Source of the DNA: Periconia sp. R9002
Taxonomy: Eukaryota; Ascomycota; Dothideomycetes; Pleosporales; Periconiaceae
Length of the DNA stretch: 64,000 nt
Assembly: GCA_023627715.1 (NCBI GenBank)
Contig: JAMAHW010000024.1
Span: 415,715-479,714, forward strand
Direction of reading: 5' to 3'
Shown here: positions 23,597 to 35,927 of the stretch, piece after piece
How positions within the stretch are numbered: the stretch's first letter is position 1
Layout of the letters: each line of letters begins with the position of its first letter
Notes under the pieces: model-generated
Told to the model about the DNA's origin: nothing
The model's input: only the letters and a program-made list of their open reading frames with translations
Database searches by the model: none
Program-made: the position numbers and the translations under genes

Positions 23597-26548
23597 GGTG
23601 GCGACCGTGTGCGCACTTGAGGGTGGTGGCCGAGTATGAGAGTAAAGGCGGGGTCGGTGGTTGGAGTTTGCTAGATGGTTGCTCCGGCGGGGTCACGGGG
23701 TGAATTATAAAGGATGGGGAGATTCGGGATTGGTAGGCAGCCACAAGCTGAACTGGGTGTTTTCCAGGTAAAGGTGGTTGAATGTAGGCAGAACCTCTAC
23801 GTAACTTACCTTCTACTGCAGTCTGCTTAGTTCAACTGCGGGACCCTCGGAAAAACCATTTGCCGATAAGGCTGTGCTGGCTGTGCTGGCTGTGGCGCAA
23901 CTAGGCTACCTACCACTGAACGTTATGTGGGAGACGGTGATGGATGGTAGTTATGGTTATGTGTATTGGTGTGCTAGCTAGCTATCTGTTGTATATATGT
24001 ATGTGGATGTCCGGCTCCTGCCCTCCATGGTGCCTTCCGCCATATATCCCGACATTATGTACATAACGGGGTGGGTTTGACTGGGTTATTGAAAAGACTG
24101 CGACTACCAATCGCACTTTCTAGGTATTTTGAAATACTGTTGAACAAGCTCTAAACGTATTTTCTATTTACGTTAAATAGTGTGTTAAAATAAAGAAAAC
24201 TGTCAATAATGTACGAACGCGAACCGCTTGCCATCACTCCACCATTCATATGTAGGGACGTCACTGGTGTCAAAATTAATTGGTTTCCACCTCCAATCCA
24301 TCGCAGCAAAGGGGATCACCCCCAACCTTGGGTTGATAGGGCTTAACGTGTGGGGTTGTCAAATCCGTCAATGGGACCTCGTGTGTCAGGAATTCGGACA
24401 GTTCTACATCCACGTACTCATACTTATCACGCACCCACCCCAAGATTTGGACCTTAGCTATTACACTCATCATAATAAGAAGTACATAAGCGCTATGTAC
24501 AACTCGACTTCATTCTCCCGCGCCATCCACAAATACCTTCAAGGAACAGTTGCGTTATCGTATGTACCTACATATGTACAATCAATGTTTACATGCTAAT
24601 GCCTCTAATAATTACCAAGTACATGTACTTACCCACCGACAACGGTTCCGTTCAGTATCAATTGATATTTGTAGTGGGTTCATCGATCGATCAAATCGTG
24701 GTTGCATCGCGATTGATCTGCTTCTAGGATACAGACCTGTATTGGTGAAGTGGAAGCATGAACCAGGTCGTACCTAATCGAGCGAACTAACTAACTAACG
24801 AGGACGTCTACGATCTGGACAATATCATCAGTGCATCAACAAAGTTCCTGGGCCTGGGTGTGCCGACATTGACCTCATGCGCGACACGCAATTATATCAC
24901 GTGGATCCAGGCTTCATCTCCGAACACTGGCGTCTTCACTGTCATTAGCGTCTTCTCTCCATGACGCCGGCCTCCTTTGACAAGTGCTAACTAACCGACT
25001 CAGACGTTTGCTCCACCTTGCTTCACTACCTCACTGCCCGTCAGTCCCGTCACCCCGCCAGCCGTTTCCGCGCCTGCATTATTTCCTCGTTTCACTTGTT
25101 GACGCGTTTAAGCTCCATGAATCGCCCGACCCCCTCGTCCCAGGCGTGAAAGGGGGATGCTTGACCGGCCAGCTCCTTCCACAGCCAAAGCATCTTGTTT
25201 CTTGTACGACCCCCGCTCGTCGCATGTCAAATCCTTCTGCTCATGTTGTATCGCATAAATAAACAAATCATTGATTTGCCGACACGATGCTCTGGGAACA
25301 CCACAGCTGAGAACCACTGCTACCAGACTGTTGCGACCTGTACAACAGAGGCGTAGGGGGATTGCGCAGTCGATTCAGCGCAGCGCTATGCTTCACAATG
25401 GGGGGCATCACCACCTCCTGTCTCGTCTCCTGACTTCTGCTCGCCATAATGTTCTTGTTGCTCGAGCTCATTTGTTTGTTTGGAAAAGCAAAAAACAAAA
25501 ACAAAACCTCAAACAACGCGTGGGAAATGAGCATTTGCCCGTAACCAGGTTGCCCCACCTCGTAAAGTGTATGACAGGAGTCCTAGGGTGCGTCTACTGC
25601 CAGTACGCGGCACACGAGCGATTCTTGTACCTGGTCTGCCATTGGCTTGCAGCCGGCTTTGAGAGTTTCCTGTCTTTCCGGTACAAGATTCTCGAAGCCT
25701 GTGCAGAGATTCGAGCAGCACGGTATCATTCGCCCAGGGCTCGCCTACAGATCCCAGTACCTATCCCAGGCCTCATGTGTCATTCGGTCTGGGGTCCTGC
25801 CATCTCACTTCGAAGGCCTTGTAGCACCTCCAGGAATGATCCTGGCCCATGTTCCGATTCCCCACTCGCGTGCGCAGCACAAAACAATAATTCAACAATG
25901 CCCAGATCGCTGTCTCTGCTAAATTTACTTTAATGTTGTCGTGGATCCCCGCTTCTCTTTTGCACCCTTCTCTCTGCTCCATTCTTTTCTCTTTTTCTCT
26001 TCATTCTGACCGTCACTCGCTTTCATCTCAATCCATCATTCGCTTCTCCATCAACGGCACCGTCGTATATGGTCTATTAACCGACTACCCGCGTCTGGAT
26101 GAAAAGGACCTATTGGCTCTGGACTACTGCAGCGCCGCCACCACCACATCAGCCCTCCGGATTAGGACTCCGCGTCGACCGCGTACGCGCTCATAGTATA
26201 CACGCCATCATCTTGAATTGCACCTCTCACGCGTTTGGTATTGGACTGGTGAAATTGCCTCGGCGACAGTAAATCGTGCTCTGGCATCTGAACATCTCTT
26301 CAACCCCCTTCTCCTCGACTTTTCCATTCTCGCACTCTACGAACTGTTACGAATTCATCACGAACTGTTATGGCCCCTGTCTGATCTCGCTCCAAGAAAT
26401 TGGTACAAAAACACATCCCCATCGCTCGTCATCTTGATTGCAGCAAGCCGCTTTGCGCATTCAGGTCAAACCTGTTGGTAGACTGAACACATACCTGTTC
26501 CAGCATTCGCACTGCCGTCGGTTTTTCACCGTGCTTGAAAGAAACGAC
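23597..26548. other. Long divergent spacer with CT-rich leader
   Basis: 2952 bp between divergent start codons. The right part (about 25950-26060) is a dense pyrimidine tract, a usual fungal transcription-start signature, implying a leader of about 500-600 nt with short upstream open frames for the membrane-protein gene. Middle part: no gene, RNA or clear repeat. A 220-codon open frame (25271-25933) has no ATG at its start and no family resemblance, so I do not call it. Confidence 0.5.
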
Positions 26549-27931
26549 ATGACTCTGTCTCGAAAGTTCTATCTCTCCCTCTTGGGAGTGGTGACATTGT
26601 CAGCAACTACCGCCAACACCGTATTGGACATTCTCAACGCTTCCTCCCTATCATCTGCGAGCAGTTCGCTGCACGGGGTTGCGGCTGCTGCGAGTGCATT
26701 GGATGTGTTGGCTCTGGGATCAGTATCACTATTTTCAGTGCAATATGCATGGACAAGAGACGGCTTTTTCAAGAACTCCCGACAAACAAAGCATGTACTG
26801 GTAGCTTTCTGTGTCTCATCTTCGGTGGTCGCGTTGGTGGTTTCATTGGCGTCCCTCATCTCCACACGGTTACAACTTTCAAAGCTCTCGTCCACACATC
26901 CTGACATCGTATGGGATCAGCGCCTCACTGCTCAAATAGTGTCTTGGATACTGGCATGCGTGGGCCAGATTGCACTGTTCACTTCACCACTCTGGTGGAA
27001 ACCCACACCGAAGGCGCAGTCCGTCGTCATATCCGGACCTCGCGATTCGGTCATGTCAGAATTACGACACTCGAACCCACCTCACAACATGTATATGATC
27101 GAGCCGACTCAGCCCTCGTCACCACTGGCACCTCTGCCATCGCCCACATTTTCCACTCGTTCCTCGCAGTCATTGCAATCATGGAGAGACTCTCTACACT
27201 ACGTTGTCCGACCGGTCTCATTACGCTCAAAACTGGTCAAGCAGCGATCTTCACGGAGTGTCTATTCAGATGTCCAGTCTTTCGATTCCACATCTCAGGA
27301 CGGCTTTGATAAATGGGAAGCCGATCCCCAGATTGTGTTACAGCTCAATGCAGCTTCGGCCCAACTAGCTCAGCAAATGCCTGCTGCACCTACGAGAGGC
27401 ACTGTCCTGGAAGCAATACCCCAGAGCCGTCCTGGATCACCAGCCCGAGCCCTAGATGGCCCCTTTCCAGCTTCAGACGAGGGAGATGAAGAACTTCCAC
27501 CTCCACCAAAAATGATGCTAGACACTAGCCGACCCCCGAGTCCTTCTGTTAGCGAGGCTCATATCCATCCGCTCTTCCGAAGCGAGAGTCCTGTGCCGCC
27601 CCCGGCCGCGACGCCAGGAACCAGTATCATTGCTAGCCCGCTATCGGATCAAGCCATCACCTGCCCTCCGAGGCCCTATTCACGCATGCGCTCCACCAGC
27701 AACCTCAGCCGTACTGCTAGCCCCAGTAGGCTCCAGCATGCTCATAGTTTTACGAATGACCGTACTATGAGTCCCCGGCCCAGTCGTTCACGAAGCTCAT
27801 CACCACCGAGCCGAGGGATGACGCCTCCGATTCCCGATTTCGTGCTCAATGCTTCACCCAGGAGTAGTACAAGCCAGAGCCTCCGAAAAGTCAATCTGCA
27901 GCTTGAAAGCAGCCGCAACCATACTGGATGA
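26549..27931 (+). CDS. Unrecognised membrane protein: four N-terminal helices and long Ser/Pro-rich tail
   Basis: Single-exon frame of 460 residues starting at the ATG of MTLSRKFYLSL; the open frame runs further upstream to 26438 but without an ATG, so this methionine is chosen. Four hydrophobic segments lie at about 8-29, 42-66, 82-107 and 126-147, with short loops. The remaining two thirds (about 155-460) is Ser/Pro/Arg-rich and probably disordered and cytosolic, with many SP and RSxS motifs (for example RSRSSSPPSRG) that suggest phosphorylation. I do not recognise the family. The helix pattern resembles small fungal plasma-membrane proteins, but I assign no function. It stands alone between two spacers of about 3 kb. 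Confidence 0.75.
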   Translation: MTLSRKFYLSLLGVVTLSATTANTVLDILNASSLSSASSSLHGVAAAASALDVLALGSVSLFSVQYAWTRDGFFKNSRQTKHVLVAFCVSSSVVALVVSLASLISTRLQLSKLSSTHPDIVWDQRLTAQIVSWILACVGQIALFTSPLWWKPTPKAQSVVISGPRDSVMSELRHSNPPHNMYMIEPTQPSSPLAPLPSPTFSTRSSQSLQSWRDSLHYVVRPVSLRSKLVKQRSSRSVYSDVQSFDSTSQDGFDKWEADPQIVLQLNAASAQLAQQMPAAPTRGTVLEAIPQSRPGSPARALDGPFPASDEGDEELPPPPKMMLDTSRPPSPSVSEAHIHPLFRSESPVPPPAATPGTSIIASPLSDQAITCPPRPYSRMRSTSNLSRTASPSRLQHAHSFTNDRTMSPRPSRSRSSSPPSRGMTPPIPDFVLNASPRSSTSQSLRKVNLQLESSRNHTG

Positions 27932-28847
27932 AGCTACCATCACCACGCGTTGACATTACACTTTTGTGCCTAGAAGAGCAACATTTATTTTGTTACGTTG
28001 GCCTTCCTTTTGTTTTTGTTCACTGAGCGAGTCTCGAGATACCACTTTTTTTTTTTTTTTTTTTACATTATTCGTATTAGCTCGCGCTCTACAGGTTCTA
28101 CATGTATGTACCTGAGAAGGAAGGGGCGAAGCTCAAAATAATCTTTTCAATGTGTTTTGGGATGTTGGCACTAGAAGGAGGGGGTGGAAAATGCGAATTG
28201 AGCAAGCAAGCAGCAAAGCTCTGCCCATTCCCCACACATAATGATGTAACCACCCATTTCAGAAAACCGGCGACAGTTTAGCGATAAGCAGCAGCAGCAG
28301 AAGAAGACGAAGAGAAAAAAAAATTTACAATGAGGGTTTTATTCCATTAATGGTTTCACTTGTCTGCTTACACACATGCTTTGAACGTGCCGCTAACGCT
28401 GTGCGACCAAACGGCCGAGACTAGCATTCTTCGCTATAACCAGGATTCTTCTTGGTTTTGGGGATGGATGAAATTTCTACCCAACAATGAAAAAAAAAAA
28501 GAAATGCCAAATGCGGGCGGCCCCAGGAAGTTCCAACAGTTGACCGATGGACTAGATGTGCATGAAGCGGCGGAGATATTTTCGGCAAAGTTGAAGAAAA
28601 AATGACGTTGTTTTGGTACACGATTAGAAAGAGAGAAAGGGAAAAGAAATGGTGGTTAGGGTGAACGGCTCAGGTTGGTTAGCAAGATCGAGCGATGGGG
28701 ACAATTGCTCGATGCGGATTGGCGACAAATGGGACGATCCACCCGAAGGTGCCCGCTTCGTTTTTGACGTGCATGCATCCCTGCTTCGGCCAATGGGACC
28801 ATTGCTGAATCTTCTGACGTGGAAGGGGGGTGGTTTACCGTGACCAT

Positions 28848-28850
<3 letters not shown>

Positions 28851-28880
<30 letters not shown>

Positions 28881-28886
28881 CTTCTT
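28851..28886. repeat. (CTT)12 microsatellite
   Basis: Twelve uninterrupted CTT/GAA units in a gene-free spacer; triplet repeats of this kind are often length-polymorphic. Confidence 0.9.
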
Positions 28887-30749
28887 TTTATCTCGAGAGA
28901 ATGGGGCATGGAATTGCTGGAGTGATGCTCTTTCGCACTCGCGCGCGTGATTCTCTCTTAATGGTAGAAGGAACCAATGGTGTCCTTTTCTTATCTCCCG
29001 CAGACGTGCTTTGGGAGGCGTAGTTAGGAGATGTGGTGGCGTCAGATCATCAACGGAATGAGGGCTGACCGGCAGGTTCTGGCTTGGGGCTGACGCTGTG
29101 GTTTGCCTGCTTGCCTGCCTAGCTGGCTGACTGAGTGAGACTGGACTGGGGTGGTGGTGGCCTAGGCGGGTGACTATATTAAGTCGGCCTGGAATTGATG
29201 CTATATACACAGCATACAATACGATGTGATGCGATGCGATACGATTTGGTGCAATGTATACGCGTGCCTAGATGGTGACACATGGGATAGGTGTTTCTAG
29301 TGCCCATGGCTAAAGGATCTTCGAGAGGTTGGGTTGGACATAGGGACGGCAATATATCTGTGCAACATGGTGGTTGTATGCTGTCTATGCGACCTCCCCT
29401 TGAGTCTTGACGCAAACGGCGCCGCAGTGCTGAGTGGCAGCGCCAACCACATGGTCCTGTCTGGCGCTTGATTCTCTTACTACCTTGCTAGACCATCATC
29501 TGGGGTAAATACTCTCTATCTACTTGAATATAAATAATCAATGCCATTGATGGTCCAAGTCTCCATCGTGTGGTTGCAACAACGCATATTCGTCTAGCGT
29601 ACGGCTAATGACGTTTGCCTCTTGAAACCCATAGCGAAGCAAAGCCAAAATGCACATGAAGAAGAAGCGAACAGAATAGGTATTAAACGTGATGAAAAGA
29701 AAAACCGTCGTCGATTGTGTGCGGTGCGGTTCTGCGGAAAGGCGAAACGCCCGGCGAGCAGAGGAGTTTCGGTGTCATCAACTTGCAAGGCATTTCCCCA
29801 TTTGAGTTACCAGCCCTCAGGGTTGCTTGCTGTCACTTTCTTCACCCACCACCCCCAAGCACGGACTTGAAAGCAACACCTGTCACACCCATTCGTCCAC
29901 ACACACACATACACATACACACGCGTGCCGAGAGCGTACCTCCCTCCCCCGCGTTTTTTTTCAATTCTATCCGTGCTTCTGGTATTGTTGCACCTGGCCG
30001 GCCCCCTACAGTACCGCTGCGTGAGCGTTGTTGGTCGTTGTAGCGTTTAGTCCGTCTTTCCGGGACTAGCGCCGAATCCGACACCCAGTTCCTTCAACTG
30101 GCAACGCCATCATCCGCTATTCTTCGACCAACATCAGACACCCACCCTGCGAATCTTGGGCCGTTGCGGCTCGTCGATATCGCTGCATTGTTCCTTTTGC
30201 GAGTCCAACCAGAGTCCGGTGGACCACGCTTTCTCTGCGTTACCTTTTTCTGCTCCTTCCGTTGGGAGCATTTTTTCCTTTTTGCTCTCTGGGCAGAGTT
30301 TCGGCGTGATCCCTTTTCTCTTTCTTTCCGCGGCAGAGAAGGTAGGGCTTTTGCGGACCAACTGCTGGATATTCGCTTTGGGAATTGCTCGGGTTTCTCG
30401 AGTATGACTGTCAAAGCCGTGTGACTCTTGTTTTTTTGCATCACATTTGCCCCCTTCGGCTCTGCTGAGTTGTGCTACGGACGGCGACTATTATACTTGA
30501 TCCGCATCACGGTACGTCAAACCCCCTCCCGTTTTGGAACTCGTAAAAGTTCTGGGTTGGTATGCGTGGATTCGAGTTCCTAGACTTGGATCGCGTGTGT
30601 CGAATTCACATACATTTCACGGCTCGACCTTGATTGACATTGGTTCAGAGGCTGACAGTCCAGCCAGCTTGCTTTCCAGCTCCCGTGCTTCACTACGGCC
30701 TCGACGACGAGGAACTTGACACAGGAACAAATACAAACCTTCGGCATTG

Positions 30750-30811
30750 GTAAGTACCATCCATGACTTGTTTTTCCAAATCCTTTTTTGGAAGATTCCT
30801 TTCTTCAACAG
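30750..30811 (+). other. Probable 5'-UTR intron of the downstream nuclear-protein gene
   Basis: A strong donor GTAAGT at 30750 and acceptor TTCAACAG ending at 30811 enclose 62 nt, the size of coding introns here. The stretch lies about 100 nt before the ATG at 30908 and has no open-frame role of its own, so it would be spliced from the leader. Not verified by transcripts. Confidence 0.5.
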
Positions 30812-30907
30812 ACGTTGCGTAGCACTGCGGTTCATGCGGCTGACCAAAGTACTTCAAGTGCACAGTAGAGGACATCATCCCTGGATAGCATTCTGGCTCA
30901 CACCACC

Positions 30908-33900
30908 ATGGCGCCAAAGCGCAAGAACAACAAATCATCGAAGCTTTTCCACAGCTCGCCCGGCAAAGCAGCGCCCGGTATGTCTCTCTTCTCTGTTCTG
31001 TTGCACGGCACCTATTTACCTCCATCATGTTGCCTCCCGAACCAATGCTAACATGGCAGGACTTGGCGACCGTGCAGCCGAGCTAGTGTCTTCTAAGCGA
31101 CGAAACTCAGTTCAAGGAGGAAAGACTTCGCGTCTAGCACCATCAATAGCACTCCACATGACAACCCGTCGTGCTGCAAAGACAGCATCTGTCCAGACGA
31201 GCTCGGGCGCGCCTTCAATCGCGAGCTCTACCAGCCGTCGCAGTTCTCTAAACGACCTTGCGCAATTCCAGGATGCCCATTCAGACATCGACGACGAGCA
31301 TGAAAGGCCAGCCAAGCGCACCCGACTTTCGACCGATTCTGGTTCACCCCAGCCGTCTGCACCATCAATGGTCGACCAGCCGCCCGCTGTAAATGCTGTG
31401 GATGCGTCGCAGACACCCGAACTGCACCATCCAGAGTCGCACCCTCCTGTGAATGGCGCGGCCACGTCGGGCAAAAGGCGCCGTGCCTCGGATGGCTCGT
31501 CGCAATCTGTCAAACCACCCAGCGCCCGCCCGAATGGTGTTCTTACTCGCACCCAGAGCGACGTCTCGGAAATGCAGCCCCGTAGAAAAAAGCGCAAGAC
31601 AACACAGACCCCTGCTGCTGATTCTGCCGACCTGCCACCAGAACCCGAATTAACAGATGCCTCGACTGCCCCCAATTCTCCAGAGCAAATCGCAGAGGTC
31701 GACAGCAGCCAAAATCTGCATCACGTTCTGCCCACCAATGGCGATGCTCCTACCAAGTTGGGAAAGCGCATGCCGGGGCGGCGGCGCGCACCGCATTCCG
31801 ACGTCAATGTCGAGACGGATTTGCGGCGACAGCTCAATTTGAAAATGAGTTATCGCAGCCTGGCCAAAGTTCAAAAACTCATCTTGGAAGAATTGTCTAA
31901 CCGCGCCGTTCGCAACTTGGAAAATGATCGAGACTACTACAAGCGCGTTCCCGAATACGAACCGCTCATGGCAGCTCTTGATGAGCGCAAACAACGCCGA
32001 CTTGATCAGCTCAATGCGTTACGAAGGGAAAAGCTCGATCAGCTTGAGCGCGTTCGTGTTGCTACGGAGAAAATCGAAAAGGAAAAGTATATTGTGAGTA
32101 TTTTACTGACCTTCAAAATAACTGTTTCTGATTCAGACAGCAACGCTTCAAGGATCTTCAAGAAGACCTTTTGCTTCAATGCTATTACCGAATGAAGCAA
32201 ATCGACAGAGAGGCAAAGGGTCGCGAAGCAGCTGCCACCGACGATGAGGTAAGACGGTGAAACCTTTGCACTCCGTACTCAATTAACACGCGGTTAGGAC
32301 AATCTGGTGGCCGCTACCTTCATGAAGTTCCCCACCACCACAGGTGACGATCGTCTTGAGTCCAAGTATGCTTCTCGCAGCCGGGCATACGTCGACACTG
32401 AAGAGATGCTCGAGGAAGATATGCATCGAAGACGCCTGGACCGATTAAGAGAAGAGTTTGTCGCCAGGGACGAAGACGCCGACGACGAGATCGAGCGTCT
32501 TCCATTTGCAGCTTACAACGGCCAAGACCGCACAGAGGCAGTGTCTCACTGGAACATTATGAGTTTGATTGACGCTGCTAACAATGTCGAAAACGCACCT
32601 CCTCCACCTCCACCTCCTTCGCCACCGCCTGCTGTCATTCCAAACGAACAGGCCGATGCATTATTCCTACTCGCCTCCTTATCAGCAGATGCAGCTCAAG
32701 GAATCCATCCGCAAATCAAAGAACAACCCAAAGATGAATCCATCTCGGCGCCCTTGGCTCGACAGCCTTCTCCAATGGAAGCAGTACAGTCGACGGAAGT
32801 GCAACCAATGCCCGAAAGTACAACAAAATCGAAGCCCGTGGAGCAGCTAATTGTGCAGGAGACTGCTCAGAAGAACTCGCCACGTCCAGAAGCTATCACC
32901 CTGCAAACCAACGTTGACCAGTCAGCTCCAAGGTCTGAGGCTCCCGCGCGCTCGACGCACCGTATCATGGATATGTTGAACGAGGAATCCGAGTCACCAG
33001 TCAAATCGCATCCGGTTGTCTCCGAGCAACCTCCTGTGCTTGCGCCTTTGAAGAATGGGCCAGACAATCATGTGCAAAGAAATGATCCGCTTCAGACGTA
33101 TCCAGAACCGCCGAAGATAGTGCCGAGATTACCTGAGCATGGGTCTTGGTCGTCTACTACTCGGACTACACCCAGCTGGAACTCACGTTACAAGAGCATG
33201 AGCGAGGAGACTTTGCGGAAACGAGATCCGATGAAGTCTATCCGCGCAATGTTAGACGCGAAAGCTCTGTCTGAAGGAAGGATACCTCGACCGGATAAAC
33301 TTGAAAGCAGCCACAAAGCGCCAATGGAGCGTGATCGAAGTCGTGATACTGCGCCACTTGCTCGTCCATTTAGTAGCACAGATCCGTCTGAACATCCAGA
33401 TCATTCGACGCAGGATATCAACAAAGCTCCAGCACCATCCTACACTGCATCGCCACCGGCGCCGCCCCTATCCTATAACCAGTCCCCCAGAGTGGCACCA
33501 TCCTACCCACCCCCTCGCTCTGTCTCCCAGGAGACGTCGTCGTCACAATGGCCACGGGACAGGCGTATGAGTGGATCGCAAGCACCTCGTCCATCTGCGT
33601 CACCCTATGCGGGTAGCCCACCCCAGCCGTACCATCCAGAACCAAGCAAGGGCGTTCAACCACATCCTCCTCCACACAGCCACTACTCTCCAACCACAAC
33701 AACGCAGCTTCCGTCTATCAGCGCAGCGCTCCCGCAGAAACCAAACGGGCCACCGCCCAGCAACCCCATCAACTTTCGCTTCGCACACTACGACCCTGCG
33801 CCGCAGCGACCATCGTATCCATCACCATCTCCCGCAAACTATGCTCCCGCGCCGCGCCCTCCACATCAAGTAGCTCCTCCACCATATACCACAACATACA

Positions 33901-34367
33901 ACCCTCCAACCTCGTATCACACCGGGTACGTTGCGCCGCCGGGTAGTTTCCAGGCTCCACCCCCGCCTCCACCCACAGCCCTCTCCCCCTACCCGCCTCT
34001 GAAAATCCACCAGTACGGCGGGCAGCCCATTCTCCCCGCCAACATGGCTCCTCCGCCGCATCACACCCAACCCGCGCCTCTAGCATTCGCCACACAGCAA
34101 CAACAGCCCCAACCATCCACCTACCCATCCTCGATCCACCGCCGCACGTCTTCGTACGAGCAAGCACAAGCGCAGGCTCAGAATGCCCCTGCTCCTCCTA
34201 CCGCCCCTCGCGACGCCGCTGGGCCCCCGCCTCCCCATCCTCCACCTGGTGGTCCCCCCGAGTCGGCGTCGAGGCAGCGCAGGCAGTATCGCAGCTACCA
34301 CACCCCTGGCACGCAGTTTAGGAATTACTCGGGTCCGGCGGAGTCGGGGCGGCGGAGGGGTGGGTAG
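30908..34367 (+). CDS. Unrecognised large nuclear-type protein with coiled coil and Pro-rich C-terminal half
   Basis: Exons 30908-30977, 31060-32093, 32141-32248 and 32298-34367 give 1093 residues. The N terminus (MAPKRKNNKSSK) and segments such as KRRRAS and RRKKRKTT are basic nuclear-localisation-like motifs. Residues about 300-480 form a charged helical region (LRRQLNLKMSYRSLAKVQ, then KQRRLDQLNALRREKLDQLE, continuing across introns 2 and 3), the best candidate for a conserved domain. The remaining 600 residues are disordered: a polyproline run, many SP/TP sites and Pro/Tyr/His-rich repeats. The helical part distantly recalls scaffold subunits of Rpd3-type deacetylase complexes (Sds3/Dep1-like), but this is a weak impression. 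Intron 2 was placed at the second of two close AG acceptors because it keeps the coiled coil. Confidence 0.75.
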
Positions 34368-34732
34368 AGTAGAGAGTGTTTGGGGTAGATGGAGATGGAT
34401 GAAGGGAGTGAAGTGAAGCGTGAGGAAGGGGAGGTAGAGAGAGTATAGAGAGAGAGTACAGAGTAGTCGTGTCACATTACCGCATTAAACACCCCCCAGC
34501 GTTTTTGCTCTTTTTGCTTTTTTTGCTGCTTTTTTATCTTGTGTAATTTAGCCCCCTTCTATTTATTTTTTTCCACGTTTGAATTTGAGTTCAAGGAATT
34601 TTGTTCAAAGTGAACTCTTAGCTTTTTTTTTGGCTCCTCCTTAAGTTGTCTGTTTGCATCTTTCTGCTTGGTTACTTTCATGAGCGAGAAGAGCGGGTTA
34701 TGTACCGTACCCGTATCGAAAAATGTAATACT

Positions 34733-34766
34733 ATCCATCCATCCATCCATCCATCCATCCATCCAT
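34733..34766. repeat. (ATCC)n tetranucleotide repeat
   Basis: Eight perfect ATCC units plus a partial one, in the 3' flank of the large nuclear-type gene. Confidence 0.9.
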
Positions 34767-35272
34767 GCGTATAGCGTATACATGTGTATGTATGTATGCA
34801 TATATAAATCTAAGCGATCAATCCCCTTTCCAAATCCCCCAACAAGAAAACTTTAGAAATAAGAACGTGTGTAAAGGCTGTGTGTACATATATACCCATT
34901 TATCCCCACCCCCCACTTTTCTCCCCTTCTTCGGTCTTTTCTTTTCCCTTTTTATCTCTATCTTCCACCCCTTTCGCTATCCTTTCCTCACACCCCTTTT
35001 CCCTCTTTTTTCCCCCTCTATTCCTTTTCCTTTTTCTTCTCCTTCTCCTCTTCCCCTTTTCTCCCCCCTTCTTACCTTTCTTACGTTGATTCACTGCTGT
35101 TTTGTTTACCTATTTATCTATACCGCATAACCTACATACACACACGTATACACTAACTATACCTTTCTACCTTTCTCTTTCTCTCATTTTCCCTTTTACG
35201 CCCCCTACGTCTACGCCCTTCCTTTTCTCTCTTTTTTTTTTCTCTACATTTCTGTTTTTTTTTTGCGCGTAG

Positions 35273-35292
35273 ATATATATATATATATATAT
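35273..35292. repeat. (AT)10 dinucleotide repeat
   Basis: Ten uninterrupted AT units in the gene-free spacer. Confidence 0.85.
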
Positions 35293-35917
35293 CACGTGTA
35301 TCTTCTTTCCATTACATTAACACTTTATTCTTAAAAAAAAAAGAGGGAGTAGTACTACAGCGGGTAATTAATAAGAATAGGTAAGTAAGGAGTAAAACAA
35401 GTGTTTATTCTCATCTTTATCTTAACTTTTTTTTTTGTTTTTTTATAGGGGGGGTTGGGTAGGTAGGTAGGTACGTAAGTAGTGTAGAGGAAGAAACGTT
35501 AAGGGGATAAAGCCTTTTTCTTACCTTTTTTTATCTTTCTTATCTCTAGGAAAATGTAAAGGGCGTGGTTGTAGGATATAGAAAGAGAGGAAGAGGTATG
35601 AATTCATAGGTACAGAATAACCTCCTTTTTCTTCTTCTCCTTCTCATGAATAAAAGAAACAAGGGAGAAAAGGTGAGAGTGAGGGAGGGGAGGGGGGGGA
35701 AGAAGCATATAAACTAAGAGATCGAGAGTTAAAAAGGAAAAAAGAGAGGGAGAGAGAGAGAGAGAAAGGGAGAGAAGGAGAATTAAGCGTTATAGCTCTC
35801 TTACGTAGATAGAAAGAAAGAAAAATTTCAAGTATATAACACCCTACTTCTTCTCTCCTGGGCGCCCCCCCCCCCCCCACCCAAAAAGAGCTGGTATGTG
35901 TGGTGGGTGATTTTAAT

Positions 35918-35927
35918 NNNNNNNNNN
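35918..35927. other. Assembly gap (10 N)
   Basis: Ten undetermined bases. Both flanks carry nearly the same CACCC-ACTTCTTCTCTCCT sequence followed by a poly-C run (35840-35878 and 35945-35979), so the true sequence may be a collapsed or falsely duplicated copy. Confidence 0.98.

Larger units (their letters stand above)
27932..30907. other. Long spacer with (CTT)n and poly-T tracts
   Basis: 2976 bp. Contains a poly-T run (about 28047-28064), a CTT microsatellite (28851-28886) and a CA-rich tract (about 29898-29923). The right part (about 29950-30907) is the probable leader of the next gene. I find no ORF with family resemblance. Confidence 0.5.

Noticed and set aside
25271..25933. 220-codon open frame in the RAD23 / membrane-protein spacer
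   Set aside because: Starts at a TTG, the first ATG is 39 codons inside, composition looks random, and no domain is recognisable.
26438..26548. Longer N terminus for the four-helix membrane protein
   Set aside because: The upstream in-frame stretch begins with TTG and has no ATG; the first methionine precedes the first helix directly.
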